Origin: LH-M37 sp965602855
Lineage (GTDB): Bacteria > Pseudomonadota > Gammaproteobacteria > SZUA-229
Direction of reading: 5' to 3'
Assembly (NCBI GenBank): GCA_965602855.1
Contig: CBFCZV010000009.1
Span: 1-64,000 of the forward strand
DNA: 64,000 nucleotides
Positions 9,438-17,389 of this stretch are shown here, piece by piece. A model generated the notes under the pieces. The model made no database searches. It was given only the letters and a program-made list of their open reading frames with translations, and was not told the origin of the DNA. Each line of letters starts with the position of its first letter. Within the stretch, counting starts at the first letter, position 1. The translations under genes were made by a program, and so were the position numbers.

Positions 9438-10739
9438 ATGAGATTTGATTCCCTCAATGCCTGGCTAGACTGGCAGGCAACCCTCAATCCCGAAGAAATT
9501 GATCTCGGCCTGGATCGCGTCGCTGATGTGTTGCAGCGTATGGGTCTGGCTAATCAATTTGACTGCCCCTTAATTATGGTTGCAGGCACCAATGGTAAAG
9601 GTTCGGTGGTGAGTCTGTTGGAGTCGATGGCCAGTGCCGCAGGCCTCAATGTTTGCTGTTACACCTCACCTCATATTCTCCTCTACAACGAACGTATAAA
9701 GGTTAATGGTGAAGAGATAGATGATGCGGGTTTGTGCCAGTCTTTTGAGCGTATTGATCAGGCCAGAGCAGATATCCCCTTAACTTATTTTGAATTCGGT
9801 ACGCTGGCAGCGATTGACGTCTTTATGCAAGTCAAACCGGATCTGGTCATTATGGAAATCGGTTTGGGCGGCAGGCTGGATGCGGTGAATGTGATGGAGC
9901 CGGATGTTTCGGTGATTACTTCAATTGCGATTGATCACACCGACTGGCTGGGTGATAACCGTGAAGATATTGGCAGAGAAAAAGCCGGCATTATGCGTGA
10001 GAACAGGCCAACGATTTGTGGTGAGGCGGATGCTCCGGTTTCTTTGCTGGAGATTGCACTGCAAAAATCGGTTGAGTTTTATCAGTTGGGTCAGCGGTTC
10101 ACAGTGGAGACATCTTCATCTGCTGACTGGTCTTTGCAAAGCCCACTTGGCGTGATGAAGAATTTGCCCGTGCCAGCGTTGAAGGGTGAGTTCCAGATGG
10201 GTAATGCGGCGACCGCTATTATGGCGCTGCAGGCGCTGGGTTCCAGTGTGGTCATCACTCAGGATGCTGTCGGACAGGGTCTATTGAATGTGCATCTGAG
10301 AGGGCGTTTTGAAAAACTGCACAACCAGCCTCTGGTGATTGCCGACGTCGCTCACAACCCGCATGCCGTAATGTCATTAGTGGCTCAGTTACAGTCAGAG
10401 CCCGTTCAAGGATCGACTCGAATAGTGATTGCCATGCTTGCGGATAAACCCATTGATGAGATCATCTCATTATTATTGCCGATTGCTAATTACTGGTATT
10501 CTGCTGGTCTTGAGTCTGAAGCCAGAGGTTTGTCGGCGCAGATGATGTCAGACAGGATAAGGTGTCTGTTAGATGAAAATGAGTTGCTTGCTCAGTTGCC
10601 TGCGAATGTTAAACTTCGCGCTGAGCCAACGGTGAAAGCCGCTATAGAAGCGGCGATGCGTGATGCCGATTCACTCGATAGAATCGTGATATTAGGTTCG
10701 TTTTACACGGTTGCTGCGGCGACACATTATTTTTCTTAA
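9438..10739 (+). CDS. folC: Folylpolyglutamate synthase / dihydrofolate synthase
   Basis: Mur-ligase-family ATPase that adds glutamate to dihydropteroate and to folates. P-loop VAGTNGKGSV lies near residues 47-56. YTSPHILLYNERIKVNG, MEIGLGGRLDAVN (metal site) and the C-terminal DVAHNPHA are all present. 433 residues is normal. The 74-bp gap after accD has no clear signal. A SPOR protein follows within 8 bp, the same order as Pseudomonas folC-dedD-cvpA-purF. Confidence 0.97.
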   Translation: MRFDSLNAWLDWQATLNPEEIDLGLDRVADVLQRMGLANQFDCPLIMVAGTNGKGSVVSLLESMASAAGLNVCCYTSPHILLYNERIKVNGEEIDDAGLCQSFERIDQARADIPLTYFEFGTLAAIDVFMQVKPDLVIMEIGLGGRLDAVNVMEPDVSVITSIAIDHTDWLGDNREDIGREKAGIMRENRPTICGEADAPVSLLEIALQKSVEFYQLGQRFTVETSSSADWSLQSPLGVMKNLPVPALKGEFQMGNAATAIMALQALGSSVVITQDAVGQGLLNVHLRGRFEKLHNQPLVIADVAHNPHAVMSLVAQLQSEPVQGSTRIVIAMLADKPIDEIISLLLPIANYWYSAGLESEARGLSAQMMSDRIRCLLDENELLAQLPANVKLRAEPTVKAAIEAAMRDADSLDRIVILGSFYTVAAATHYFS

Positions 10740-10747
10740 GTTTTACT

Positions 10748-11245
10748 GTGATTGGGGATATGGAAAAAACACTTCAACAACGTTTAGTCGGTGCCGTGGT
10801 TCTAGTAGCACTGGGTGTGATTTTGGTTCCTGCACTACTGGATGGCTCTGGCTTTAAATCACGGCAAGTTCGTAATATTGAGATTCCTGTTAAGCCGTTA
10901 TTGCCCCCGTTGAAGGAAGTTAAGGTTGAGCCTGTGGCGATTGCAACGCCGGTGGATATAAGAAAGAAAAGGGTGGAGCAAAAGAAAAAGGAGGTTCCGC
11001 CCGAGCCGATTCAATCCTGGACATTGCAGGTAGGTACCTTCAGTCAGAAAAAAAATGCGCTGGCATTTCGTGATAGCTTACGTAAACAAGGTTATATAGC
11101 CTATACAGAAATAGGTCAAAGTAATGGCAAGAAAAGCCACCGGGTTCGTATCGGTCCTGAGTTAGAAAAAGAGCGGCTTGAAAAAATAAAAGCAAAGCTG
11201 AAGAAAGACAAAAAAATCGATGGTTTCATTCTCAGACATCCCTAG
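10748..11245 (+). CDS. dedD: DedD-like SPOR-domain membrane protein
   Basis: Probable septal-ring protein. Bitopic DedD proteins use a C-terminal SPOR domain to bind denuded septal peptidoglycan. Visible: one N-terminal transmembrane helix (LVGAVVLVALGVILVPALL), a Pro/Lys-rich periplasmic linker, and a SPOR domain from about residue 90 (SWTLQVGTFSQKKNALAFRD). The GTG start at 10748 and an ATG at 10760 are both possible; relatives begin close to the latter (MEKTLQQRLVG), but its GGGG is unusually close. Conserved folC-dedD-cvpA neighbourhood. Confidence 0.88.
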   Translation: MIGDMEKTLQQRLVGAVVLVALGVILVPALLDGSGFKSRQVRNIEIPVKPLLPPLKEVKVEPVAIATPVDIRKKRVEQKKKEVPPEPIQSWTLQVGTFSQKKNALAFRDSLRKQGYIAYTEIGQSNGKKSHRVRIGPELEKERLEKIKAKLKKDKKIDGFILRHP

Positions 11246-11272
11246 AAATCATGCTTAGAGAACGCGTATAAT
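11243..11272 (+). promoter_or_regulatory. Predicted sigma-70 promoter for cvpA-purF
   Basis: A perfect -10 TATAAT at 11267-11272 lies 18 bp after a TAGAAA (-35-like, 11243-11248), about 37 bp before cvpA. The -10 is followed by a GC-rich GCCAACC discriminator. No E. coli-type PurR operator was recognisable. Confidence 0.5.
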
Positions 11273-11308
11273 GCCAACCTTTCCAAAATTCAGCAGGCTT
11301 AATACACC

Positions 11309-11803
11309 ATGACAGTCGTTGATGTGATCATCCTTTTTGTGGTCTTCCTGTCTGCTTTATTCAGCCTGTTGCGTGGTTTTGTCAAAGAAGCTATCTCGCT
11401 GACGACGTGGATTGCGGCTATCTGGATAGCGACAACTTTTTCAGCCAAACTAGCAGTAATGTTGCCAGAGGGTATTGAGTCTGAAGCAGTACGTCTATCA
11501 GCCGCTTTTGGCCTGTTTTTTATTGTCACACTGATGCTTGGTGCTTTGGTCAATGTCGTAGTCGCAAACTTCGTGAAAAAAACTGGCCTGTCAGGTGCTG
11601 ATCGTATTTTCGGTGTCTTCTTTGGCTTCTTGCGCGGCTTGCTGATTATTGTTGTGTTTGTTGTTGTTGGCAGTTTTACGCCTTTACCCGAACAGGAATG
11701 GTGGCAGTCTTCAAATCTGCTAGAGCGCTTTGAAAAGCTTAGCTATATGTTAAAACCTTATTTTCCGGAAAGCAGTTTGTCCCCCGGAGGGATCGTAAAA
11801 TAA
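11309..11803 (+). CDS. cvpA: CvpA family inner-membrane protein
   Basis: Integral membrane protein named for colicin V production; its biochemical role is unsettled, with links to envelope stress and bile resistance. About four hydrophobic helices (VVDVIILFVVFLSALFSLL; TWIAAIWIATTF; a third near 65-90; FLRGLLIIVVFVVVGSF) and the signature RGFVKEAISL after helix 1. 164 residues is typical. The purF start lies one base past its stop, so the two are tightly coupled, as in E. coli and Pseudomonas. Confidence 0.93.
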   Translation: MTVVDVIILFVVFLSALFSLLRGFVKEAISLTTWIAAIWIATTFSAKLAVMLPEGIESEAVRLSAAFGLFFIVTLMLGALVNVVVANFVKKTGLSGADRIFGVFFGFLRGLLIIVVFVVVGSFTPLPEQEWWQSSNLLERFEKLSYMLKPYFPESSLSPGGIVK

Positions 11804-11804
11804 T

Positions 11805-13307
11805 ATGTGTGGTATCGCTGGAATTGTTGGTCATTCGCCGGTCAATATAGATCTATATGACTCATTATCTGTTTTACAGCATCGCGGTCAGGATGCGGCA
11901 GGCATTATGACCTGTGAAGATGGTCGGTTTTTTATGCGCAAGGGTAATGGTCTGGTGCGCGATGTTTTTTATACTCAGCACATCAAAAAATTAACCGGCA
12001 ACATGGGCATTGCCCACGTTCGTTATCCTACCGCTGGTTGTTCATCATCTTTGGAGGCGCAGCCTTTTTATGTGAATTCACCTTACGGAATTGCACTGGC
12101 GCACAACGGTAATTTAACCAACACAGAGTCGCTCAAAGAAGAGCTGTTTATGGATGATATGCGTCATCTGAATACAGATTCTGATACCGAAGTTTTGCTC
12201 AATGTTTTTGCGCATGAGCTGAATATTCAGGCTAAACCGATTTTTGATCACGAAGACATATTCAAAGCCGTCGCTGCTGTGCATCGTCGTTGTCGTGGTG
12301 GCTATGGCGTTGTTGCTATGATTGTAGGTAAGGGCATATTGGCTTTCCGTGATCCTAATGGTGTTCGTCCGTTGGTTTATGGTCAGCGTGAAACTGAGGC
12401 TGGCGCCGAATACATGGTGGCTTCTGAAAGTGTTGCATTGCAGGCGCAAGGTTTTGAGCTGGTGCGTGATTTAGCACCGGGTGAAGCGATATTCATTGAG
12501 CAGGACTGCCATGTGCATACTAAACAGTGTGCAGAAAATCCTAAATTGACACCGTGTATTTTTGAATACGTTTATTTTGCTCGCCCTGATTCTATTATTG
12601 ATAATGTGTCTGTGTATAAAGCTCGCTTACGTATGGGAAAAAACCTGGTTCAGAAAATCCTGCGTGAAAGACCCAACCATGATATTGATGTAGTGATTCC
12701 AATTCCAGATACCAGTCGCAGTACAGCACTGGAAGTTGCTTATCACCTTAATGTTAAATATCGTGAAGGCTTTATCAAGAATCGTTATATCGGTCGTACC
12801 TTTATCATGCCCGGTCAGCAGGAGCGCAAAAAATCGGTACGCCAGAAATTGAACCCGATTGATCTGGAATTTGCTGGCAAGAATGTATTGCTGGTGGATG
12901 ATTCTATTGTTCGTGGTACTACCTCAAAACAGATTATCCAGATGGCACGTGGAGCGGGTGCGAATAAAGTTTATATGGCTTCCGCCGCTCCACCAGTGCG
13001 TCATCCCAATGTCTATGGTATCGACATGCCAGCGACTGATGAATTTGTCGCGCACAATAGAACCGTCGAAGAGATTTCAGAAGTGATTGGTGCTGACTGG
13101 CTGATTTATCAGGATCTTGAAGATCTCATCGATGCTGTGAAAAAAGGAAATAAGGCACTCACTGAATTCGACTGCTCCTGTTTCAACGGTGAGTACGTTA
13201 CCAATGATGTTGATGGCGAATATTTCCGTCGACTTCAGGATAAGCGTAACGATGACGCAAAAAATAAAAAAGAAGATTCGACTTCATCAGAAACAGTTGA
13301 GCTATAA
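11805..13307 (+). CDS. purF: Amidophosphoribosyltransferase
   Basis: First committed step of purine synthesis: PRPP plus glutamine gives 5-phosphoribosylamine. Nucleophile Cys2 is exposed by removal of Met1 (MCGIAGIVG). The N-terminal glutaminase domain (about 1-235, with LQHRGQDAAGI) is followed by the phosphoribosyltransferase domain with the PRPP loop VLLVDDSIVRGTTS. 500 residues, normal. Other purine genes, purM and purN, lie 40 kb away. The gene ends 8 bp from the stop of a convergent small gene. Confidence 0.98.
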   Translation: MCGIAGIVGHSPVNIDLYDSLSVLQHRGQDAAGIMTCEDGRFFMRKGNGLVRDVFYTQHIKKLTGNMGIAHVRYPTAGCSSSLEAQPFYVNSPYGIALAHNGNLTNTESLKEELFMDDMRHLNTDSDTEVLLNVFAHELNIQAKPIFDHEDIFKAVAAVHRRCRGGYGVVAMIVGKGILAFRDPNGVRPLVYGQRETEAGAEYMVASESVALQAQGFELVRDLAPGEAIFIEQDCHVHTKQCAENPKLTPCIFEYVYFARPDSIIDNVSVYKARLRMGKNLVQKILRERPNHDIDVVIPIPDTSRSTALEVAYHLNVKYREGFIKNRYIGRTFIMPGQQERKKSVRQKLNPIDLEFAGKNVLLVDDSIVRGTTSKQIIQMARGAGANKVYMASAAPPVRHPNVYGIDMPATDEFVAHNRTVEEISEVIGADWLIYQDLEDLIDAVKKGNKALTEFDCSCFNGEYVTNDVDGEYFRRLQDKRNDDAKNKKEDSTSSETVEL

Positions 13308-13315
13308 TTTTTTAG

Positions 13316-13645
13316 TTATATAATTTTGATCTCTGCCTCAGCAGTTTTTTTGTCGATATTAAAGCTCATTTCGCAATAAGTATTTTCCGGCATGGGGTCA
13401 TCACCGCAGCCACAACAAATCATAATTTCGGTGAAGAAAATTCCCACATTGGCCTGAATTCTGTCAACCTGATCTGTAATTCGTAATACCGTTGCGGTGA
13501 TCGGCTCATCACTGACATAGCCGCCCTGTGTTGTGCCTTTTTCAAGTGGTAGTAACTTTTTGTCGCACTGTTCAATCTCGTCTTTAAGAGCGCGTTTAAA
13601 GCTACCGGTGGGATAGCACGAGATTGTTTGAGAAAATTTGAGCAT
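13316..13645 (-). CDS. Small Cys-rich protein, unrecognised
   Basis: I do not recognise this 109-residue protein. It has six cysteines (10, 27, 77, 78, 80, 91). The cluster CCGCGDDP near 77-84 looks like a metal- or redox-site, but this is inference. There is no signal peptide and no hydrophobic helix. The start at 13645 faces the L,D-transpeptidase gene across a 58-bp divergent region, and its stop nearly abuts purF. That it is a real gene is suggested by the snug fit between neighbours and the lack of another frame there. Confidence 0.7.
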   Translation of the reverse strand: MLKFSQTISCYPTGSFKRALKDEIEQCDKKLLPLEKGTTQGGYVSDEPITATVLRITDQVDRIQANVGIFFTEIMICCGCGDDPMPENTYCEMSFNIDKKTAEAEIKII

Positions 13646-13703
13646 TGATTAAGTTGATAACTGTGTAATACTAATCGTCATATTATATCTTACAGGTAGA
13701 ACG

Positions 13704-14186
13704 ATGAATTCCATACACATCAGTGTTAAAGATCAGTTGCTTACTCTACTCGATGAGGCTGGGCAGGTGCAGCACCGCTATCAGGTATCGACATCAAAGT
13801 TCGGAACCGGATCACAGAATAACAGCAATAAGACGCCGCTGGGCCTGCATCGCATCAAGGACAAAATTGGTGGTGCTATGCCTGTCAATGAAGTGTTTAT
13901 TGGGCGAATGCCGCACGGTAGTCTGGAAGAATGTATCGAGCGCGGTGTCGATCTGCCTGAAGATATTATCACCAGCCGGATTATGTGGCTGGAAGGCATG
14001 CAGCCGGGAAGAAATCAGGGTGGATATGTAGACACCTATCAGCGATACATATACATTCACGGTACCAGTGATGAAGAACATATCGGCACGCCTGCATCCA
14101 TGGGTTGCATCCGAATGCTGAATGCAGATATCGTGGAATTATTCAGGCTGGTTGAATCCGGTACAGAAGTTATGATTGAGGAATAA
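13704..14186 (+). CDS. L,D-transpeptidase (YkuD fold) without visible signal peptide
   Basis: YkuD-type enzymes form 3-3 cross-links or attach lipoprotein to peptidoglycan through a catalytic cysteine. Here His119 (YIYIHGT) and Cys135 (ASMGCIRM) complete the motif HGT..IGTPASMGCIRM. The domain fills the 160 residues from residue 2 (SIHISVKDQLLTL). No signal peptide or membrane segment is seen, so how it would reach the periplasm is unclear. ATG 13704 follows ACAGGTAGAACG. It ends 8 bp before metZ and may share its transcript. Confidence 0.88.
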   Translation: MNSIHISVKDQLLTLLDEAGQVQHRYQVSTSKFGTGSQNNSNKTPLGLHRIKDKIGGAMPVNEVFIGRMPHGSLEECIERGVDLPEDIITSRIMWLEGMQPGRNQGGYVDTYQRYIYIHGTSDEEHIGTPASMGCIRMLNADIVELFRLVESGTEVMIEE

Positions 14187-14194
14187 AACAGAAC

Positions 14195-15379
14195 ATGAGT
14201 GATTATAAAGACAACGAAGATTATGGTTTTGCCACGCGTGCAGTGCGTGCCGGACAGGTGCGTACACCAGAAGGTGAGCATAGTGAACCGATTTTTCCGA
14301 CATCGAGTTTTGTGTTTGCATCAGCCGCCGAAGCGGAAGCACGTTTTTCAGGTGAACAGCCCGGTAATATTTATTCACGCTTCACCAATCCAACCGTACG
14401 CACTTTTGAAGAGCGTCTGGCCTCGCTAGAAGGTGCCGAGTGTTGCGTGGCGACGGCTTCAGGCATGTCCGCCATCACTGCGACTTTTATTGGCTTATTG
14501 AGTGCGGGTGATCACATCGTTTCATCGCGCAGTATTTTTGGTACGACTACGGTGTTGCTGACCAACTTCATGGCCAAACTGGATATCGCCACCACCTTTG
14601 TCGATCTACCCGATTTGAATGCATGGGAAGCGGCGATTACACCAAAAACAAAATTACTGTTTCTGGAAACACCATCGAATCCGTTGCTGGATCTGGTTGA
14701 TATTGAAGCACTGGCAGAAATAGCCCATCGCAAAGATTGTTTGCTGGTGGTTGATAATTGTTTATGCACACCAGCTCTACAGCAACCGATAGCACTGGGC
14801 GCAGACATTGTTATTCATTCCGCTACAAAATACATCGACGGACAAGGTCGCTGCATGGGTGGTGCTGTCTGTGGAACAAAAGAGATAGTCGGTGAAGGTG
14901 TTTATGCTTTTTTACGTTCGGCAGGGCCAACCCTGAGCACCTTCAATGCATGGGTGTTTTTGAAAGGACTGGAAACCCTGAAACTACGCATGAAAGCACA
15001 TTGTGAAAATGCACAGGCTTTGGCCGAGTGGCTAGAACAACAACCGACGGTCAAGCGAGTCTATTACCCCGGCCTGAAAAGTCATCCGCAACATGAGCTA
15101 GCCAAAAAGCAACAAACAGGTTTTGGCGGCATCGTCTCGTTCGAACTAAACGGCGGCAAAGAAGAAGGCTGGAAGTTGATTGATGCCACGCAGATGGTAT
15201 CGATTACCGCGAATCTGGGTGATACCAAAACCACCATTACGCATTCTGGTACGACGACGCATGGTCGTTTAACGCCAGAGCAAAAACAGGAAGCGGGTAT
15301 TTCGGATGGCTTGATTCGTGTTGCTGTGGGGTTGGAGGATATTGAGGATATTAAGGCTGACCTTGCTAGGGGGATGTAG
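14195..15379 (+). CDS. metZ: O-succinylhomoserine sulfhydrylase
   Basis: PLP enzyme of the Cys/Met metabolism family that makes homocysteine directly from O-succinylhomoserine and sulfide. PLP Lys212 sits in VIHSATKYIDGQGRCMGG; YSRFTNPTVRTFEERLA and FLETPSNPLLDLVD are typical of the fold. Closest pattern is MetZ rather than MetB/MetC, based on remembered family features and on linkage to purF as in Pseudomonas. 394 residues, normal. Direct sulfhydrylation implies use of free sulfide. Confidence 0.92.
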   Translation: MSDYKDNEDYGFATRAVRAGQVRTPEGEHSEPIFPTSSFVFASAAEAEARFSGEQPGNIYSRFTNPTVRTFEERLASLEGAECCVATASGMSAITATFIGLLSAGDHIVSSRSIFGTTTVLLTNFMAKLDIATTFVDLPDLNAWEAAITPKTKLLFLETPSNPLLDLVDIEALAEIAHRKDCLLVVDNCLCTPALQQPIALGADIVIHSATKYIDGQGRCMGGAVCGTKEIVGEGVYAFLRSAGPTLSTFNAWVFLKGLETLKLRMKAHCENAQALAEWLEQQPTVKRVYYPGLKSHPQHELAKKQQTGFGGIVSFELNGGKEEGWKLIDATQMVSITANLGDTKTTITHSGTTTHGRLTPEQKQEAGISDGLIRVAVGLEDIEDIKADLARGM

Positions 15380-15427
15380 TCTGCATTTCTGGTATCTGAT
15401 CTCCTATGTGGGAGCTTAGTTAATATT

Positions 15428-16639
15428 ATGGAGTTAACAGCCCGAGAATTACTAAACCACCTGTTCCAGACTGCTATTGAAGAAGTCGATGGTGGTCAAC
15501 GGGTGCAAGCATGGTGTCGTGATAATGCTGCCAGATTTGATTACTGTGTCGCCATCGGCAAAGCAGCCCCGGCTATGTTGCAGGGCGTGCTTGATTGTCA
15601 GGCTGATTTGAAGCAGGCACTGTTGATTTGTCCACCGAGGCAATGCTCACGTAGTATCCGAAAAAATAAACATATCACCATTGTTGAGTCGTCACATCCT
15701 GTGCCGGATCAATCCAGTCTGGATGCGGGTGATGCCTTGCTTCGTTTTCTTGCTAGCGTTCCTCAGGGTGAAAAATTACTGGTGCTGATTTCTGGTGGTA
15801 CATCAAGTCTGGTCGAAGTGCCGATTGAGGGTTTATCCCTGGATGAACTACAAAGCATCAACCGGTACCTATTGGCCTCAGGAAAAAACATTCATCAGAT
15901 GAATGCCTGGCGTAAACAGTTTTCGCGTATTAAAGGCGGTGGTTTGCTTGATCGTGTGCAGCTGGATCATTGCACTCAGTTGTTAATTTCTGATGTGCAG
16001 AATGATGATGCTTCGGTGATTGGTTCTGGTTTACTGGTAGCGAGTAGTGATCAGTCGCTGGATGATGATAGTTTCTTGCATGAGCTGCATAGTAAGCATC
16101 AATGTGAGCCTTCTGACTATTCAGCCTCTATCGAAACCCATCTTGTCGCAACACAGCAACAGGCGATAAAAGCCGCACGTGAAGAAGCCGAACGCATGGG
16201 ACTGGATTGCTATGTTCATGATGAGTTTTTATCTGGTGAGGCTAGTGAACAGGGGGAGCGAATCGGTCAGTGGTTGCAGGATGCTCCTGCTGGTGTGCAT
16301 ATATGGGGCGGCGAAACCACGGTGACCTTGCCCGAACGCCCCGGTATCGGTGGACGTAATCAACAATTTGCTCTGGCGGCTGCAGAAGTGCTGGAAGGTT
16401 TTAATGATATTTCATTGTTGGCAGCGGGTACCGATGGCGTTGATGGCAACACGCCCTGTGCGGGTGCTGTGGTTTATGGTTCTACCGCGCAGTCTGTGCG
16501 TCAGTTGGGTATGGATATTACCGAGGCTTTACAAAAAGCTAATGCGGGTAAGGTATTAATGGCTACAGAATATATCTTACAAACCGGGCCAACCAATACC
16601 AATGTGATGGATCTGGTAATTGCCTATAAAAGAACTTAG
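15428..16639 (+). CDS. Glycerate 2-kinase (DUF4147/MOFRL family)
   Basis: Predicted to phosphorylate D-glycerate to 2-phosphoglycerate (GckA/TtuD type). Lys45 in AIGKAAPAM, LVLISGGTSSLVE near 118-130, and KGGGLLDRV in the N-terminal domain are followed by the MOFRL domain with WGGETTVTLPERPGIGGRNQQ and AAGTDGVDGNTPCAGA. 403 residues. metZ ends 48 bp upstream. The TAG stop lies inside the left arm of the palindromic element that follows. It could serve glycerate or hydroxypyruvate metabolism; no partner genes are adjacent. Confidence 0.9.
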   Translation: MELTARELLNHLFQTAIEEVDGGQRVQAWCRDNAARFDYCVAIGKAAPAMLQGVLDCQADLKQALLICPPRQCSRSIRKNKHITIVESSHPVPDQSSLDAGDALLRFLASVPQGEKLLVLISGGTSSLVEVPIEGLSLDELQSINRYLLASGKNIHQMNAWRKQFSRIKGGGLLDRVQLDHCTQLLISDVQNDDASVIGSGLLVASSDQSLDDDSFLHELHSKHQCEPSDYSASIETHLVATQQQAIKAAREEAERMGLDCYVHDEFLSGEASEQGERIGQWLQDAPAGVHIWGGETTVTLPERPGIGGRNQQFALAAAEVLEGFNDISLLAAGTDGVDGNTPCAGAVVYGSTAQSVRQLGMDITEALQKANAGKVLMATEYILQTGPTNTNVMDLVIAYKRT

Positions 16640-16764
16640 CACGAAGCATCTTTTCCGCTATAGCTGCGTTAAAAATGATTTCAAAATGCTCATTTACAAA
16701 AAGTAAACTGCGCTTTTTCAATAATCTTTGCCTTGCTATAACGAAAAATCTACATCGTGCAAAG
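16635..16764. mobile_element. MITE-like extended palindrome, about 130 bp
   Basis: The ends CTTAGCACGA and TCGTGCAAAG are inverted with one mismatch. The similarity continues inward (..TTTTCCGCTATAGC / GTTATAGC.. reversed), and the inner arms around a TTTAC-AAAAA-GTAAA hairpin also match imperfectly, so the whole region can fold on itself. It has no ORF and fills the space between the convergent kinase and lytic-transglycosylase genes; the left arm supplies the kinase stop codon. No second copy was noticed in the window and no target duplication is clear. It might also act as a bidirectional terminator. Confidence 0.6.
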
Positions 16765-16778
16765 CTCTTTATAAGTGT

Positions 16779-17372
16779 TTATTTTTTTCGCCAGTTAATT
16801 CTCAGGGCATCTAAAACTTTGTTACTGTATTTGCGTGAACCATAACTGCCGTTATATCTTGCTAGTGCGTTGTGTAAATCGTTTTTTTCCATGTCCATGT
16901 AATACTTCAGAATGGTGCAGCCCATGCGCAAGTTGGTGTTGATATCGACGAGGTTATCGTTGGGGTGGCCGATTTCTTTTAACCAGAAGGGCATGACCTG
17001 CATTAAACCCTGTGCGCCTGAGCGGGAAATAGCGAAGTGATCAAAACGGCTTTCTATTTCAATGACCGCGAGTACCAGTTCGGGAACCAGTTTGGCACGG
17101 CTGGCCTCACGGTGAATGCCTCGCAATAAAGTCAGGCGATGTTTTTCATCATCGACAAACTTTTGCAGGCGATTTGACATGTCGAGCAGCCAGACTTCGG
17201 CATCGAAACGATCTTCAAAGCTATCAGAAGCTTCAATAGCTTTAGCCAGAAGATTACGTAGTGCTGGATCGGGCGTGTTTGCCTGATTGCTCTTGGCCAA
17301 TACCGAGTGGCTACACAGTAAGGTCAGGAGCAGAGCGATTCTAGTGGCGACTGAAATTATAATTGGGTGCAT
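16779..17372 (-). CDS. Lytic transglycosylase, SLT fold
   Basis: Periplasmic murein-cleaving enzyme. The signal peptide (about 1-26, ending SHSVLA-K) is followed by a helical linker and a goose-lysozyme-like SLT domain. Catalytic Glu107 lies in VIEIESRFDHFAISRSGAQG, continuing LMQVMP. Further motifs are NLRMGCTILKYY and ALARYNGS. 197 residues is small for the family, so this is a minimal catalytic unit with no cell-wall-binding repeats. It lies 17 bp downstream of proS on the same strand and may be its operon partner. Confidence 0.93.
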   Translation of the reverse strand: MHPIIISVATRIALLLTLLCSHSVLAKSNQANTPDPALRNLLAKAIEASDSFEDRFDAEVWLLDMSNRLQKFVDDEKHRLTLLRGIHREASRAKLVPELVLAVIEIESRFDHFAISRSGAQGLMQVMPFWLKEIGHPNDNLVDINTNLRMGCTILKYYMDMEKNDLHNALARYNGSYGSRKYSNKVLDALRINWRKK

Positions 17373-17389
17373 GTTCCCAATTATAGCTA

